A DNA stretch of 64,000 nt. It comes from Allium sativum (Eukaryota; Streptophyta; Magnoliopsida; Asparagales; Amaryllidaceae). Shown here in pieces: positions 1 to 10,925 of the stretch. Location of the stretch: NCBI GenBank assembly GCA_030737875.1, contig CM060923.1:176927696-176991695 (forward strand). The letters are read 5' to 3'. The notes under the pieces are model-generated. The model had not been told where the DNA came from, made no database searches, and saw nothing but the letters and a program-made list of their open reading frames with translations. Position 1 is the stretch's first letter; every line of letters begins with the position of its first letter. The position numbers and the translations under genes were made by a program.

Positions 1-186
1 TTGAGAAAAGTCCCAAGTTTTATTAAGATTTGAAAGGGTAAGTTATAGTATTTGAAATCAAGTTATTTTGGAAATATAGAATATTCCAAAATTAAGATAT
101 TTTGAATGAGAAACAGTTTAAAATAATATTTTTAGTAGAACAATTATAATGATTAATTAAAATTATACTTGGACACGAGGTTAGGT

Positions 187-364
187 AACATTTGTGGTGG
201 AAGTCTGCCTGGAACCAACCGGCATATCCAGCAACCACAAATGTTGGGTCTAATGTGAGAGGTCCAAGTGCACAAATACAAATTGGGCCAAGACACGAGG
301 TTAAGCCCAACTTGTGGGATAAGTTTGCCCAGAACCGACCGGCCTATCCAGGATCCACAAGTTG
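187..364 (+). repeat. Tandem pair of covarying hairpins in the H LTR
   Basis: There are two consecutive stem-loop units. Unit 1 pairs AACATTTGTGGT (187-198) with ACCACAAATGTT (234-245), a perfect 12-bp stem. Unit 2 pairs CAACTTGTGG (308-317) with CCACAAGTTG (355-364), a perfect 10-bp stem. Both loops carry a similar core (CCTGGAACC or CCCAGAACC, then ACCGGC and TATCCAG). Each unit is accompanied by an ACACGAGGTTA box before it and TAATRTGAGAGGT after it. The same arrangement, with different stem sequences, occurs in the chromovirus LTR at 24797-24957. Confidence 0.75.
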
Positions 365-479
365 CAGGCCTAATATGAGAGGTCTTGCCCATATTAAAAT
401 ATAAATGGATAAATTAGAAATTGACGTTATTTTCACACCGTCATGTGTTAGTAATGGAATAAATATTTTCACCTCCAAG

Positions 480-1260
480 TTTGTTATAAAAGAAAGTTAC
501 ATTTTTAATGCAATAAGAAACGGATTAGAAAAGTTTTACATTTTCTTAATGTAAATGGGGATTAGAATAAAATTTCATTTTTTTATGTAATTAAGTAAAA
601 GAACATAAAATTTCATTTTTGGTGTAATTAAGTCAATCTGCATGTGAATTAGATTAAAAATGGAAAATTTACGTTTATCATGTAAATTAAGATAAAGGAG
701 AAAAATTACATCTTATGTAATCAAGTTAAAGTAGAAAGAAGTTTACATTCTTAATGTAATTAGATTATAGAAATAACTTACATTTTTAATGTAGATTATA
801 TTAAAAAGAAAAAGTTTACATTTTTAATGTGAATAAAAATAATAGAAATGAAATGTATATTTTTATCGTCACTTTAGATGCGATAAAAGAGTAGAATAAA
901 AATTATATATTATTATCGTCATTTTAGAGGCGGTAAAAAGAAGTTACATTTTTCAATATAAATAAAAGAAAAATAGGAAGTTACATTTTTATATGTAATT
1001 AAAAAAATGTAGAAACTTACATTTTTCAATGTAAATAAGGATGAAATAGAAGTTATATTTTTAAAGGATTTACATTTTTCAATGTAAACAAAAGAAATAA
1101 AGGAATGATTAGGAACTTACATTTCCCAATGTAAATAGAATATAAATAAAAAGTTACATTTTCGATATAATAATATATTGAAATATAAGTTTACATTTCT
1201 CAATGTAAATAGAATAGGAATAGAAATTTACATTTTTCAATGTAAATAATAAGATTAGAA
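480..1260 (+). repeat. Array of short AT-rich hairpins
   Basis: Irregular repeats of about 30-50 bp are built on the inverted pair TTACATT...AATGTAA, for example the unit TTACATTTTTCAATGTAA. More than ten degenerate copies are visible. Sister LTRs hold arrays of a different hairpin word (AAAAATCATATTTTT) in the corresponding part. No coding potential. Confidence 0.7.
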
Positions 1261-2394
1261 ATTTACAAGTTCTAAGGAATAGATTTTCATTAGAAAAATG
1301 TATATGAAACCAAATATACATTTTGTGTAAATTGAAGGATGGAAGAAGAAAATATACATTGTTATGTTTAGGATGTGCTTGTAAAGTAAAATAAAAACAG
1401 GGATAGGTCGTTATAAATTATTAACAACGATATAAAATGATTTTCAAATTTATATATGCGAGAGTTATTTGGAAAGTCCGAGTTTACTCTCATTCCAAAT
1501 AATGATGCGACGTTCGAAGAATTGAAGACGACGCTTGAAGACCGACGATCTTCACATTGAATGGGTAACTAGTGTTGAGGCCCTTGATTGATTTGCTCCT
1601 AAGACGGGGCTAAGATGGTAGTTATCCGGACGTAGTGTTGATTTGTACGGATTTGGCTTTCGCTCAGACCCCGAGCATAAGTTTATAAATGGAATGTGTG
1701 TTTGACGTTGAATTTTGTTCTACGTAAATTGATTTCTATTAATATACGACCGTTGGTGGCAGAGAATTTATTCTCTTGCTCAACAATCTTAGAGGTTGTG
1801 TATTAACAGTTATCAATCGCATGGCGTGAATTGTCAACGTGGCACGCTAAGATGAAGATGATCAAGGATTTGTTGAAAAGCAGACCTTGTGGTTATAACG
1901 TTACTTCGCGAGCCTCACAACCCGGTTGAGCCTAAAACGGGATAAGGGAACGCAGGGAGAGAAACACCTTTCTTTCTAGCTAGAAGTGGTGTCGGTGCTT
2001 AAACTGGCTGATATTTACTTATGTGGAAAATGGAATGTGGCACGCCAAGGATGATAGGTCCTATAGGATCGGGAAACGTGTGTTCAGGAATTGTCAATCC
2101 ACGAACTGTATGTGTGGACCGGCCCTGCAGCTATCCAAGGGTTCACTGCGGGGGATCCTGAGACATTAGCTAGAGTGTCTCGAATCGGTAAGGAGCTCCT
2201 CCCTAGCCTTGACTCATGATGGAAACCCAATTTCCAATATGACCTCATGCGGTTTTGATTGTATTACTAGTACGGAGGCATAGTATATGGTAGCTATGCT
2301 TCCTAGGATTGATACATTTACTTTGAAATGTTTTTTAAATATATACACACTAATAATAATATCAATTCCGTTTTTAACGTATCAAGCATTTTTG

Positions 2395-2466
2395 ACCATT
2401 ATAAGGTAAAACTCTATCCTCCGGTTTGCGTTGCATTGTGTGATGCGACTTGAGTCTTATGATGGT
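2395..2466 (+). other. Conserved LTR hairpin, covarying version
   Basis: ACCATTATAAG (2395-2405) pairs with CTTATGATGGT (2456-2466). In the other LTR copies the arms read GCTATTATAAG and CTTATAATAGC. Two pairs have changed on both sides (G-C to A-T and T-A to C-G) and a third has become a G-T wobble, so pairing is kept while sequence changes. The loop holds the conserved segment CTCCGGTTTGCGTTGCATTG. Confidence 0.75.
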
Positions 2467-2547
2467 TTCATTTTTCCAAAAAGCATTGCGTTGTTTAACG
2501 ATTTACTTTATTGTTATGCACGACAATCCATTGAAATAAAACCCGTT

Positions 2548-2559
2548 CCGCATTAGCGG
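2548..2559 (+). other. Small conserved hairpin, CCGC/GCGG version
   Basis: CCGC (2548-2551) and GCGG (2556-2559) flank a 4-nt loop, directly after AACCCGTT and before CGTGGTCC. The C LTR has CCGT/ACGG at the same place, a compensatory change. Confidence 0.55.
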
Positions 2560-2889
2560 CGTGGTCCTTAGATTTGCCTTATTACCATTAGTTAAATTAG
2601 TTAAGAATTCTCACACCTGTCCCATGACTGGCTCGTTGTTTGTTTCCACCTTTACAAACTCTGGTGCCTCTTTTCCACACGGGCAGTCAAGTAGTTCATC
2701 TACAAGTTCTTATCTCGAGCAGGATGCTGGATTGAAGCATAAAGCTGTGTCCAAAGCATAGTTATCTTCCGCTGTATCTATTTTATTGTTTCCGCTGCAA
2801 TGTATTAAAATATTGTAATTTATCTTCCGCTGTAATTTATTTCGATGTACTCTGATATTCTGTACTCTGATGTTACGTTATTATGATGT

Positions 2890-2895
2890 AATAAA
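2890..2895 (+). promoter_or_regulatory. Candidate polyadenylation signal in the H LTR
   Basis: AATAAA follows TGATGTA about 115 bp before the LTR end. Other copies have AATAAG or a weaker version at the same position (for example TTGTAATAAGCAAT near 39273-39286). This would place the R/U5 border in the last ~110 bp of the LTR. The function is inferred. Confidence 0.4.
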
Positions 2896-3010
2896 AGTCT
2901 GTTGTTACTGTTCTAATGTTGTTTATTCCCAAAGTTAACGTATGCGGGTTTTGAACGGTTTTAGTCGATCTAGCGATCGATTAAGGTCGGGCGAAATCCA
3001 TATCGTTACA

Positions 3011-3259
3011 GTATATTTTAATTTGTGGTTGACTAGGAGGAATTAACGAATTGTTTTTGTGCGTTTTCATCCATTGAAAATGTAAAGGGCGACGGCTAAT
3101 CAACCAATTGATTGATGATTGTGTAGTGTAATTATTAGTTCAACTATAAAATTATTTAAACCAATGAATGAATAATAAAGAATGAAAGATGAGTTAGTTA
3201 ATTAAACAACTTTAGCTTCGTTCCTTTTCGAGGACGAAATTTTTTTAAGTGGGGGAGAC
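3011..3259 (+). mobile_element. Element H internal remnant
   Basis: Only 249 bp separate the end of the 5' LTR and the start of the 3' LTR. The PBS is absent. The right end keeps the conserved pre-PPT module (TTCCTTTTCGAGGACGAAAT, then a T run) and the PPT AAGTGGGGGAGAC (3247-3259). No coding sequence. Confidence 0.65.
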
Positions 3260-4131
3260 TGTAACAACCTTGAATTTTGGGGTAAATTTAAAATTTACTT
3301 CAAAGTAATTTTAATGGGTTTTGATATTTAAAATAATTTATTTAAAATAATAATGATTAAAAATTGATTTAAATTGAAGTTAGAATGAATAATTTAATTT
3401 AAATTATAAAAAGAGTTAGAAATAACGCGGTAGTTTGAAAAGTCAAACTTAAACTTTGACTGAACGTACAGGATGCAAAATTTAACAGATTTTAGTGAAA
3501 CCAAAAATATTAGAATCTATTTAAAAATATATTTCCAACGAATCTGAAAAATTGAAATTTCATTGCAGGAATCAAAAATTATGTCAAAGTTAAAATTTAG
3601 AAGGTCGCTATGAAATTTACAAAGGACAAAAATGCTACTTTTTGCATACGAAGGAATTTGGACTCGAAACCACTTCCATTGAGTTCATAATGACGTTTCT
3701 GCCTTGAAAAACAGTAAACACTTATATATTTCAAGTTTCAGAAATTATCGGTTTAAAAATGTATTTTGAATATTGAATATATACGCCTTGAAAATAGCCA
3801 TTTTACAAACGAGCTCAGAATAGAATGAAATTAATTTTCTTAGGTCCGCAGCGTCAAAACATAGCTAAATATATTTTTTGGGAATTTTTGAAGTTAATTT
3901 GTGACCCCAGTGAATTTTCATGTACGGTTGAATTAAAAATTAAGTGATTTATATTAAAAATAAAGTAAACCTACTATAGACTTCGAAATTGGGCCTTGCC
4001 ACTAGCGCCATTGCGTTCAAAAGATGTCAAAACATTAAGATAGACAGTAAGCATGCCTAATTCTGAGTTCGGGCCAAATCGGGCCTTAATTGGATAATTA
4101 ATTAATAAAATAATATTTTATTATATAAAGT

Positions 4132-4140
4132 ATGACATCG
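4132..4140 (+). promoter_or_regulatory. TATA box of the H 3' LTR
   Basis: TATATAAAG lies about 872 bp from the LTR start and is followed by a pyrimidine-rich leader (TTCTTCTTCTTCCC and on). Position and context match the TATA boxes of LTRs A1, A2, A3, C and D. Confidence 0.5.
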
Positions 4141-4251
4141 TTCTTCTTCTTCCCGAGTCAACCGAACCCATAGCCGCCTAAACCCTTCTACCTTCTCTCC
4201 TCCTTAGCTCCCAATCCATGAAGAATTAGCCTTGGCCACAGTTAAACCTTT

Positions 4252-4491
4252 TGAAGCTCTGATACTAACTGTAACGACACGCATTTCGCCCGACCTTAAT
4301 CATATATTTTATTTCATATACCATATATGAAAATACATTTATTTGTTAATGTCATATACTGCATATGAAATAAAATACATTTATTTGTTAATGTCATATA
4401 CTGCATATGAAATAACATATATTTGTAATGTCATATATGGTATATGAAATAAAACATATGATTAAGGTCGGGTGAAATGCGCGTCGTTACA
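4252..4491. repeat. Large inverted repeat made of two opposed LTR ends
   Basis: A 36-bp left arm at 4270-4305 is the reverse complement of 4456-4491 with only a few differences. Both arms are copies of an LTR terminus (ATTAAGGTCGGGNGAAAT...CGTTACA). The left arm is preceded by GAAGCTCTGATACTAAC (4252-4268), an inverted PBS, so an LTR end plus PBS sits backwards next to a forward LTR end. The ~150 bp between the arms is about three degenerate copies of an AT-rich repeat containing ATATGAAAT and TGTCATATACTGCATATG. Confidence 0.7.
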
Positions 4492-4706
4492 ATATATATA
4501 TAATATATATATACGTGTATATATATATATATATATATTAATGGCCTGAATAGAACGTGCCGCGACACGACCGTTCACGAATTTCGACCATTGACTTCGA
4601 ATTGACATTATGAGAGATCCGACCATCAAATTCTCCTAAAACTGGAACCATTGGGTTCGTATCGAAAAGAGCTTTCCAACGAATATAAGAGATTTGAAAT
4701 CTAACG
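4492..4706 (+). mobile_element. LTR E, left fragment
   Basis: It opens with an AT dinucleotide tract (about 4492-4540). From about 4541 (ATGGCCTGAATAGAACG) it aligns with element C LTR positions 51861-52021, interrupted at 4706 by insertion of array A. The homologous continuation resumes at 36464. The part of E left of element H lies outside the window. Confidence 0.7.
4702..4706. repeat. Target-site duplication of array A (left)
   Basis: TAACG here is repeated at 36464-36468, directly outside the far end of the array. The unoccupied sequence in the C LTR (near 52020) has a single TAACG in ATCTAACGGTTGGATTT. Confidence 0.9.
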
Positions 4707-5224
4707 TGAAACAACCCGAACTTCCCCGTGAAGGAAATCACGGATTGAATTGAGAACAAGATGGATCAGAACACAAACAGAAGAACATTTGATTGCTTAT
4801 CACAACAATTTCATCAGAATACAAGAACATAAAGAGTATGAATAAATATTACACGTTTACTAAATATCATAGATTATAATACATTACATAGCAGCGGAAA
4901 AATAATACAAACATAACTGAAAAAGACACACGGATACAGAGCTTTCCGAATATCATTCCAGCTGTAAACCAGGATCCTATGAATATAAATATGCAAAACC
5001 AAAACTACTAGCTGCCCGTGCAGAAAATAGGGGCACCCAGAGTTTAGGTTAAAACAATAAACTCCAGGTCAGTCATGTGACTGGTGTGAGAACTAAAACA
5101 GTTATTAATCTTTATTTTAATGTTAGGTAAATCCAGGGACCACGCCGTATAACACGGAACGGGTTTCCTCCCAAGAATACTAGTGTATAAAACAGCAGCG
5201 CAATGCTTAATAAAGAAAAATGAA

Positions 5225-5297
5225 GCTATTATAAGACTCAAGTCCCATCACACAATTCAACACAAGCCGGAGGATAGAGTTTTTACGTTATAATAGC
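5225..5297 (-). other. Conserved LTR hairpin in A1
   Basis: GCTATTATAAG (5225-5235) faces GTTATAATAGC (5287-5297). Ten of eleven pairs are kept. Same position and loop content as in the other LTRs. Confidence 0.65.
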
Positions 5298-6545
5298 CAA
5301 GAATGCTTGGTACGTAAAATTTCATGTTTTATTATTACTATAAGTGTATAGTGTCAAAACAATTTCAATCATAAGTATCAATCATAGACGGCATAAGTGC
5401 CTCAACCAATATGTCGCCATATATAGGTTTACAATTAAAACCGCAAATGTCATGTATTGGATGTTGGATTTCCATCTGTGAATCGATGTAAGGGATCGTC
5501 CTCACCGCTTCGAGACAATCTAGCCTACCATGTCTCAGGATCAGAGCTTGAGTGACCCTTGGATCGTCAGGGCCGGTCCACACGGAGTGGATTAAAATGC
5601 CTGAACACTGCGTTTCCCCGCCCTATGGGGCGTAAACTGGTCATACACCGACCAGACCATCGGTCCCGGATCGACCGATATAACCGAGGCGCCTCGCTAT
5701 CCCTCATCCACATAAGTAAAATGCTAGGGCTAGTAAAATGCTGGCACCACTCCTAGCTAGAAAGAAACACATGCCCACCCTGATGTCCTCTCCCGTTTCT
5801 GGTTCAAACCGGGGTGTGAGGCTCGCGAATTAATGCCACACAAAGCTACGCTATATTAAAGCCGTGATTTGATCATCAACCACAATACTCTTCTTTTCAA
5901 TAGAAGCCTTGATCATTTGCATCTCAGCATACCACATAGGTAATTCACGCTATGCAACCGATATCAATCACACAGAATGAAATTCGATGTCAGACACACA
6001 TCCATTTACAAGTTCGTTCTGGGTCTGAACGAAACCGTAGGCACCTTATTCCTCCACCATAAGTCCAATACAGGGGAGAGGTCCTCGCATATCCGTCGAT
6101 CTCCAAGTATGTCTGGACGATCACCACTTAATACCTCATCTTGGGTGTACAGCCCAATCAAGACATCAGTAATCATCCAAACGATGTGAAGACCTCTGGT
6201 CTTCAACCACCGCCTTTATCCTCGACACATCGTCGAATTAGTTATTCAAAATGGGATAAACCCGGTCTTTCTGAATAACTTGCGTATATAATAAACAAGT
6301 GCTATAAAAACACAACATACGCCTCATTCCAATCCAGAATATTCCCTTATTCAAATATTCTTATACTTTGGGAAAGGTTCCCATTAATTTTATCAAAGAT
6401 AAATTCTTTAAATTTATTCTTTAATCTTCCTTTAGATTTCATTTCAATCTAATTAAAGAAGCATTAAACTCCACTTGGTTTTAATCTTCCCAAAAATCAA
6501 TATTAACGATTGTTTAACTTAGGAAACCATATCGTGTCTTTAACA

Positions 6546-7326
6546 GGGTTAAAGAACCAATGTCATTTAAAACACGGTTCACGATAAACGCAAAATCACA
6601 TTCCATTCCATTAGCCTTTAATTGTAAATTAGCAAGTGAACAATTCCCTAAGTAATAACCCCGAAGGCCGAAACCAACATCAGATCAGTACCCAGGAAAC
6701 CATTCAACTTAACTAATCTCCAGTTAGTTTCTGAATTCCTTAACTCCGTTGGGCCTAAGAACAATATTATTAAAGATACCATTCACGGCAACCCAAAATC
6801 TCATTCCATTAACAATGGAATCTTCATGAAAAGAAAATCGATATATATAATCGATATAAACTTCCTTATCCAACCGATAATTTAAATGAAATAATGACAA
6901 GGTCTTTTAAATTCCATATATATTAATCGTCTTCCTCTACAGAAGCTTACTTCGATTATTACCAAATCGAACTCCATTCAATTCCAATTTAATATGTTAA
7001 ATTGAAAAACTTTACTTTGGAAAATCTCCTTTAAATCTTAACAAAAGATTTATAAATTCCAAATCCCATTTCACTGTAAATCGGGTTAAAGAACGAATGT
7101 CGTTAAAAACACAGTTCACGATAAACCCAATTCACAATACATCGGAATCTAACCGTAAACTAGTAAGAGAACAATTCCCAAAGTATTAACCCCGAAGGCC
7201 GAAACCAACATTAGATCTATACCCAGGAAACCATTCGACTTAACTAATCTCCAGTCTGATTCTAATTTTCTTGACTCCATTGGGTTTAAGAACAGTATTA
7301 TTAAAGATACTATTCAAGACAAACCC
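6546..7326 (-). repeat. Four copies of a ~46-bp hairpin repeat in A1
   Basis: Copies at about 6546-6590, 6751-6794, 7083-7128 and 7282-7326 share the plan GGGTTWAAGAAC...GTTCACGATAAACCC on the plus strand, with an inner inverted pair. Copies 1 and 3, and copies 2 and 4, lie about 535 bp apart. Each pair is accompanied by a shared block containing GAAGGCCGAAACCAACAT, so this part of the LTR is an internal duplication. Confidence 0.6.
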
Positions 7327-8973
7327 AAAATCCAATTTGATATTAAATACAAGGCTCTGAATAGAAAATATATCGGCTTATATTCAATATCAAATTCTGA
7401 AACTAACAAATATTGTATTGGACTAACGATATATATATATCTTCCAAATTCCTCCACAATATCCGTATAGTCACGAAATCAAATATCGAAATATTCTGAA
7501 GATAATTTCGATTCAAATCCATTCAAATTCAAATATTGGAAATTTCGGTTATTTTCAAAACCATTTCAAATCCAATTTATTTATTTTAAAAATATTGGAT
7601 TTCTAATTCTTGTTCATTTCGATAAAAATATATTTTTATCTTTTCAAATATGAAAATTTTCATCCCTATTCTTTCCAAATCATTTATTATGATTTTACAC
7701 CAATTATAGATATTTTTAATAATTTTATCAAGGCCCGTACAGTCGATTTCCATAAACGGCCATCGAGCTGCACTTACAACGACCTTTTCCAAATTTGATT
7801 TGGACATAATTCCAAATCCAACCGTTAGGTTTTAAATCTCTAATATTCGTTACAAAGTTCTTTTCGGTACGAACCAATGATTCTGGTTTTAGGAGAATCC
7901 GACGGTCGGATCTCCCGTAATGTCCGTTCGAAGTCAATGGTCGAAATTCGCGAACTGCCGCAGCGTGGCTCGTTCTATTCAGGCCATTATATATATATAT
8001 ATATATTATATATTTCATTGATTTCCTTTTAAAACGTATTTTATAAATCGTTTTAAATTCGTTTTCAAAATCGATTTCAACTTCTTATTCAATTTCAAAT
8101 CAAAATTGAATATTCCACATCATCGATATATAAATGATAATATTTTCAAAACATTATATTTTGAAATCAATTCCTTTTCGATATTCATTATAAAAATGAA
8201 TAAAATCGATATAAATATCGTTCACGTTCAAATGGCGTCAATCTAATCAACACTTACTTATATATTTAATATTTTCATGTCCATCCCAAATCGGACATCA
8301 AAATAAGATTTTGATCTTTTACTGAATATTATTTGAAAATATTCATTATTTTAAAATATTCCTTATTTTAAATTATTCATTCTTTCTGAATTGGAATCAG
8401 ACATAGTCAATTACCATATAATGTGATTATATGGATTTCATACACCACATGTATACAACAACAATCAAACACAGTCAACCATCATCCAAAGTGCATTCTA
8501 CACTGCAAAAGCATCAAATATAAATATTTAACGCTTATAACAGTCTGTCAACCAATCAATTGACATACAACTAAATATTGGGACTAGTGTATGTCCAATA
8601 TCATCCCAATACCCGTGTGGGGTTTCAAACAATCAAACACAGGTTTTATTTGTGTTGTTGGGCGATGTGTAAAATTTATCATCCCAATCCATATCAGTCA
8701 AATGTGTGTACATAAACAAATCGTCTGATTTGTTTATGAATATTTATTTTATTCATATACACGTTAAAAATTATTTTTTTAACGATAAAATATTTTTAAC
8801 AATAAAATATTTTTTTCCGTTCCATATCACACAATCAACTTTCACAACACCGTCAAACAAACAAACAAGTCGTCCATGGTCTGTGGACGACGGGTGTCGG
8901 GTGCTGCTAAGCATCGTCTGCATCCTAGTATATATTTTAACTAGAAAATAAAACAAAAGTGAGAAGTTCTCAC

Positions 8974-9056
8974 CTTTGGGTTCCACTCCGTCGTTCTCTC
9001 CTTCTGAATGATATGGATTCCATTTTGATTTCCGTCGATACCATCGCTATCTTTTT
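8974..9056 (-). other. Exon-like block in LTR A1
   Basis: In sense, a pyrimidine/AT-rich tract ends in GAACTGCAG, followed by 83 nt and then AAAG|GTGAGAAC, a good plant donor. The block has the same size and position in A2 (86 nt) and C (85 nt). The translated frames are not clearly conserved, so coding is uncertain. Confidence 0.4.
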
Positions 9057-9059
9057 CTG

Positions 9060-9560
9060 CAGTTCATAATAAAAATACCATTTTTAACATGATGTTTATT
9101 TTAAAAATCACATTTTTATACCGCTACTATATAGATAAAAATCGAATCTTTCTGTCGCTAATGAATATAAAAAAATCACGTTTTTACATTATCATTCAAA
9201 CGATAAAAATCATACTTTTACTGCTACATATATGATAAAAACCACATTTTTATATCGTCACTTCTTATATAAAAATAAAATTTTTATATCGCTATTTCGA
9301 TTATAAATATCATATCTTTTCTTTACTATATATATAAAATCAAATCTTTATGTTATGAAAAATCATATTTTTCTCGCCACTTCATATATAAAAATCGTAT
9401 TTTTATCCTATCGCTACATATATAAAGATCGAATTTTTATTATCTATCTAATATAAAAATCATATTTTTATTATTCCTATAATATAAAAATCATATGTTT
9501 ATTATAAATCTAACTTCATTAAAAATGTCAAATCTCTACAATGCTTTCATGAGAATAAAA
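9060..9560. repeat. Hairpin array in LTR A1
   Basis: Irregular units of about 35-55 bp carry the inverted word AAAAATCATATTTTTAT or close variants, separated by TATATA or CGCTAC-like spacers. The same array is seen in A2 (16370-16860) and A3 (34610-35080). It occupies the intron-like segment. Confidence 0.7.
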
Positions 9561-10020
9561 ATATCATTTTTTCTATGCTAAAAATCATAGCTTATATTCT
9601 AATTTAACTATAAGGATAATAATAATTAAATAAGTTAAAATCAATCACATTTTATCGAAAAAATCCAATCTTGGTTGTTGGTTTGGGCTTAGGGTTAACG
9701 GTGGAGCTTCCAATCAGAGAGGGAGGGGCGTTGGGGGTCTGAGGTGGTGGTGGATGGCGTAGGGGGCGGCGATGGGCGGTGATGGACCGTCAGCTGCGGT
9801 TTTAGGCACGGGGTCCTCCAATTGGTTTGGGGGGATCGAAGAAGGAAGGGGGGTTCTGAGGAGAGGCGGAGTGACAAGAGGGGGGGGGGGGCTTTGACGC
9901 TGGCGGCGGCGCGCAAGGGGAGAAGGGTGGCTCCTTCCAATCGCGATTAGGTTTTCTTTTCTTATCCCATTCGAACTGAACGACGGGGAGGGTGGGCTGA
10001 GAGGAAATAGGGGTGGGGTA

Positions 10021-10030
10021 TTTTATATTT
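10021..10030 (-). promoter_or_regulatory. TATA box of LTR A1
   Basis: In sense it reads AAATATAAAATACCCC, followed by a C/T-rich leader, about 895 bp from the LTR start. The same position and context recur in five other LTRs of this window. Confidence 0.55.
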
Positions 10031-10925
10031 AATTATTTAATTAATTTAATTATCCAAAAAGTTGCTTTTTCATTTTACCTCCAAATCGAACCCAACGATT
10101 GACGCCCCTAGCTAATTACCCCCATTCCAAACACAATGGGATATGTATCGCAAGCCAATTCAGATGTTTCGATCAGTTTCCGTCAAAATCAAAATATAAA
10201 TCTATATATTGATTTTGAACGCACATTACAATTTACTAAGGTCATATACGGACCCCAAAAATTCCAGAAAAATTATTTTTAGCTTCGTATTGACGATACG
10301 GTCCTAACAAAACTAATTTCGTCAAATTTGGAGACTATTTGAAAAATTGCCATTTTCTGGTCGATCCAAATTGATTGAAACTGACAAAACACGTTTTCCT
10401 TTGCCACGCTCACGTATTAATCCCAAAAATTATGAATTTTGGAATCTAGCAATAACTTGACATCCCGGATCCAACAAAAGTGGTTTCGTAGAAAACGGAG
10501 GTCGTTTGCAAAATTTCTATTTTGAAGGGCTATATTTTCCATAGCGACTATTCTGATTTTTCAACTGGGTATAACTTTTTATTCCCGCTATGAAATTTCA
10601 ATTTTTCGGATTCGTTGGAAAGATATTCTCAATTAGATTCCAATATTTTTGGTTTTGCTAAAATCCGGTTTATTTTGAATCTCGTACATTCATTTGAAAT
10701 TTGAAATCGAATTTTCGAACTACCGCACCTTTTTCAATTCCTTATATAATTAAAAATAATTATTTATATTTTAACATCTATTCAAATAAATATATACATT
10801 CTAATTCTATTCAAAATAAAATTCTCATCATTATTATTTAAAATAAATCATTTTAAATATTCAAAATTCATTAAAATTGCCAAAATAAAAATTTTAAATT
10901 GGTTTGAATTTTCCGGGTTATTACA

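Larger units (their letters stand above)
1..3010 (+). mobile_element. Element H, 5' LTR (right part; start lies outside the window)
   Basis: This is the 3' part of a plus-strand LTR of the giant-LTR superfamily. The stretch from about 1440 to 3010 aligns by eye with the last 1.6 kb of the LTRs of element C: the GAAGAC hairpin near 1525, the GCTATTATAAG-type hairpin at 2395-2466, the AACCCGTTCCG block near 2541, and the end in GCGAAAT...CGTTACA. The left 1.4 kb is AT-rich and holds a hairpin pair and a hairpin array, listed separately. The LTR ends at 3010. The usual PBS does not follow, so the junction to the internal region is deleted. No coding sequence was found. Confidence 0.75.
3260..4491 (+). 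mobile_element. Element H, rearranged 3' LTR
   Basis: It starts with TGTAACAACC right after the PPT and ends with GGTCGGGTGAAAT...CGTTACA, matching the end of the H 5' LTR. It is only 1.23 kb instead of 6-7 kb. U3 sequence and a promoter are present to about 4140, then a short pyrimidine-rich leader. After that come an inverted copy of a PBS plus LTR end and the palindrome at 4270-4491. The middle of the LTR is missing. Beyond 4491 the sequence matches the AT tract and following part of another LTR (E), so this is taken as the right boundary of H. No target duplication could be confirmed. Confidence 0.5.
4707..10925 (-). mobile_element. LTR A1 (6,219 bp)
   Basis: In sense orientation it runs from TGTAATAACCCGG (at 10925) to ...GTTGTTTCA (at 4707). 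In transcription order it holds: U3; a TATA box (10021-10030); a GC-rich leader (about 9690-9990); an intron-like stretch with AT hairpin repeats (about 9060-9560); an 83-nt exon-like block (8974-9056); the GTGAGAA palindrome; four copies of a ~46-bp hairpin repeat (6546-7326); the GAAGACC hairpin near 6188; and the GCTATTATAAG hairpin (5225-5297). No gene product could be supported; short ORFs here are not conserved in sister copies. Confidence 0.88.

Noticed and set aside
4270..4491. Ordinary MITE or DNA transposon
   Set aside because: The arms match LTR termini plus PBS of this superfamily and no target duplication was found, so an LTR-derived foldback is more likely.
9695..9940. Minus-strand Pro-rich 81-codon ORF as a conserved gene
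   Set aside because: Sister LTRs A2 and A3 do not keep the same frame and start; it is better explained by the GC-rich leader.
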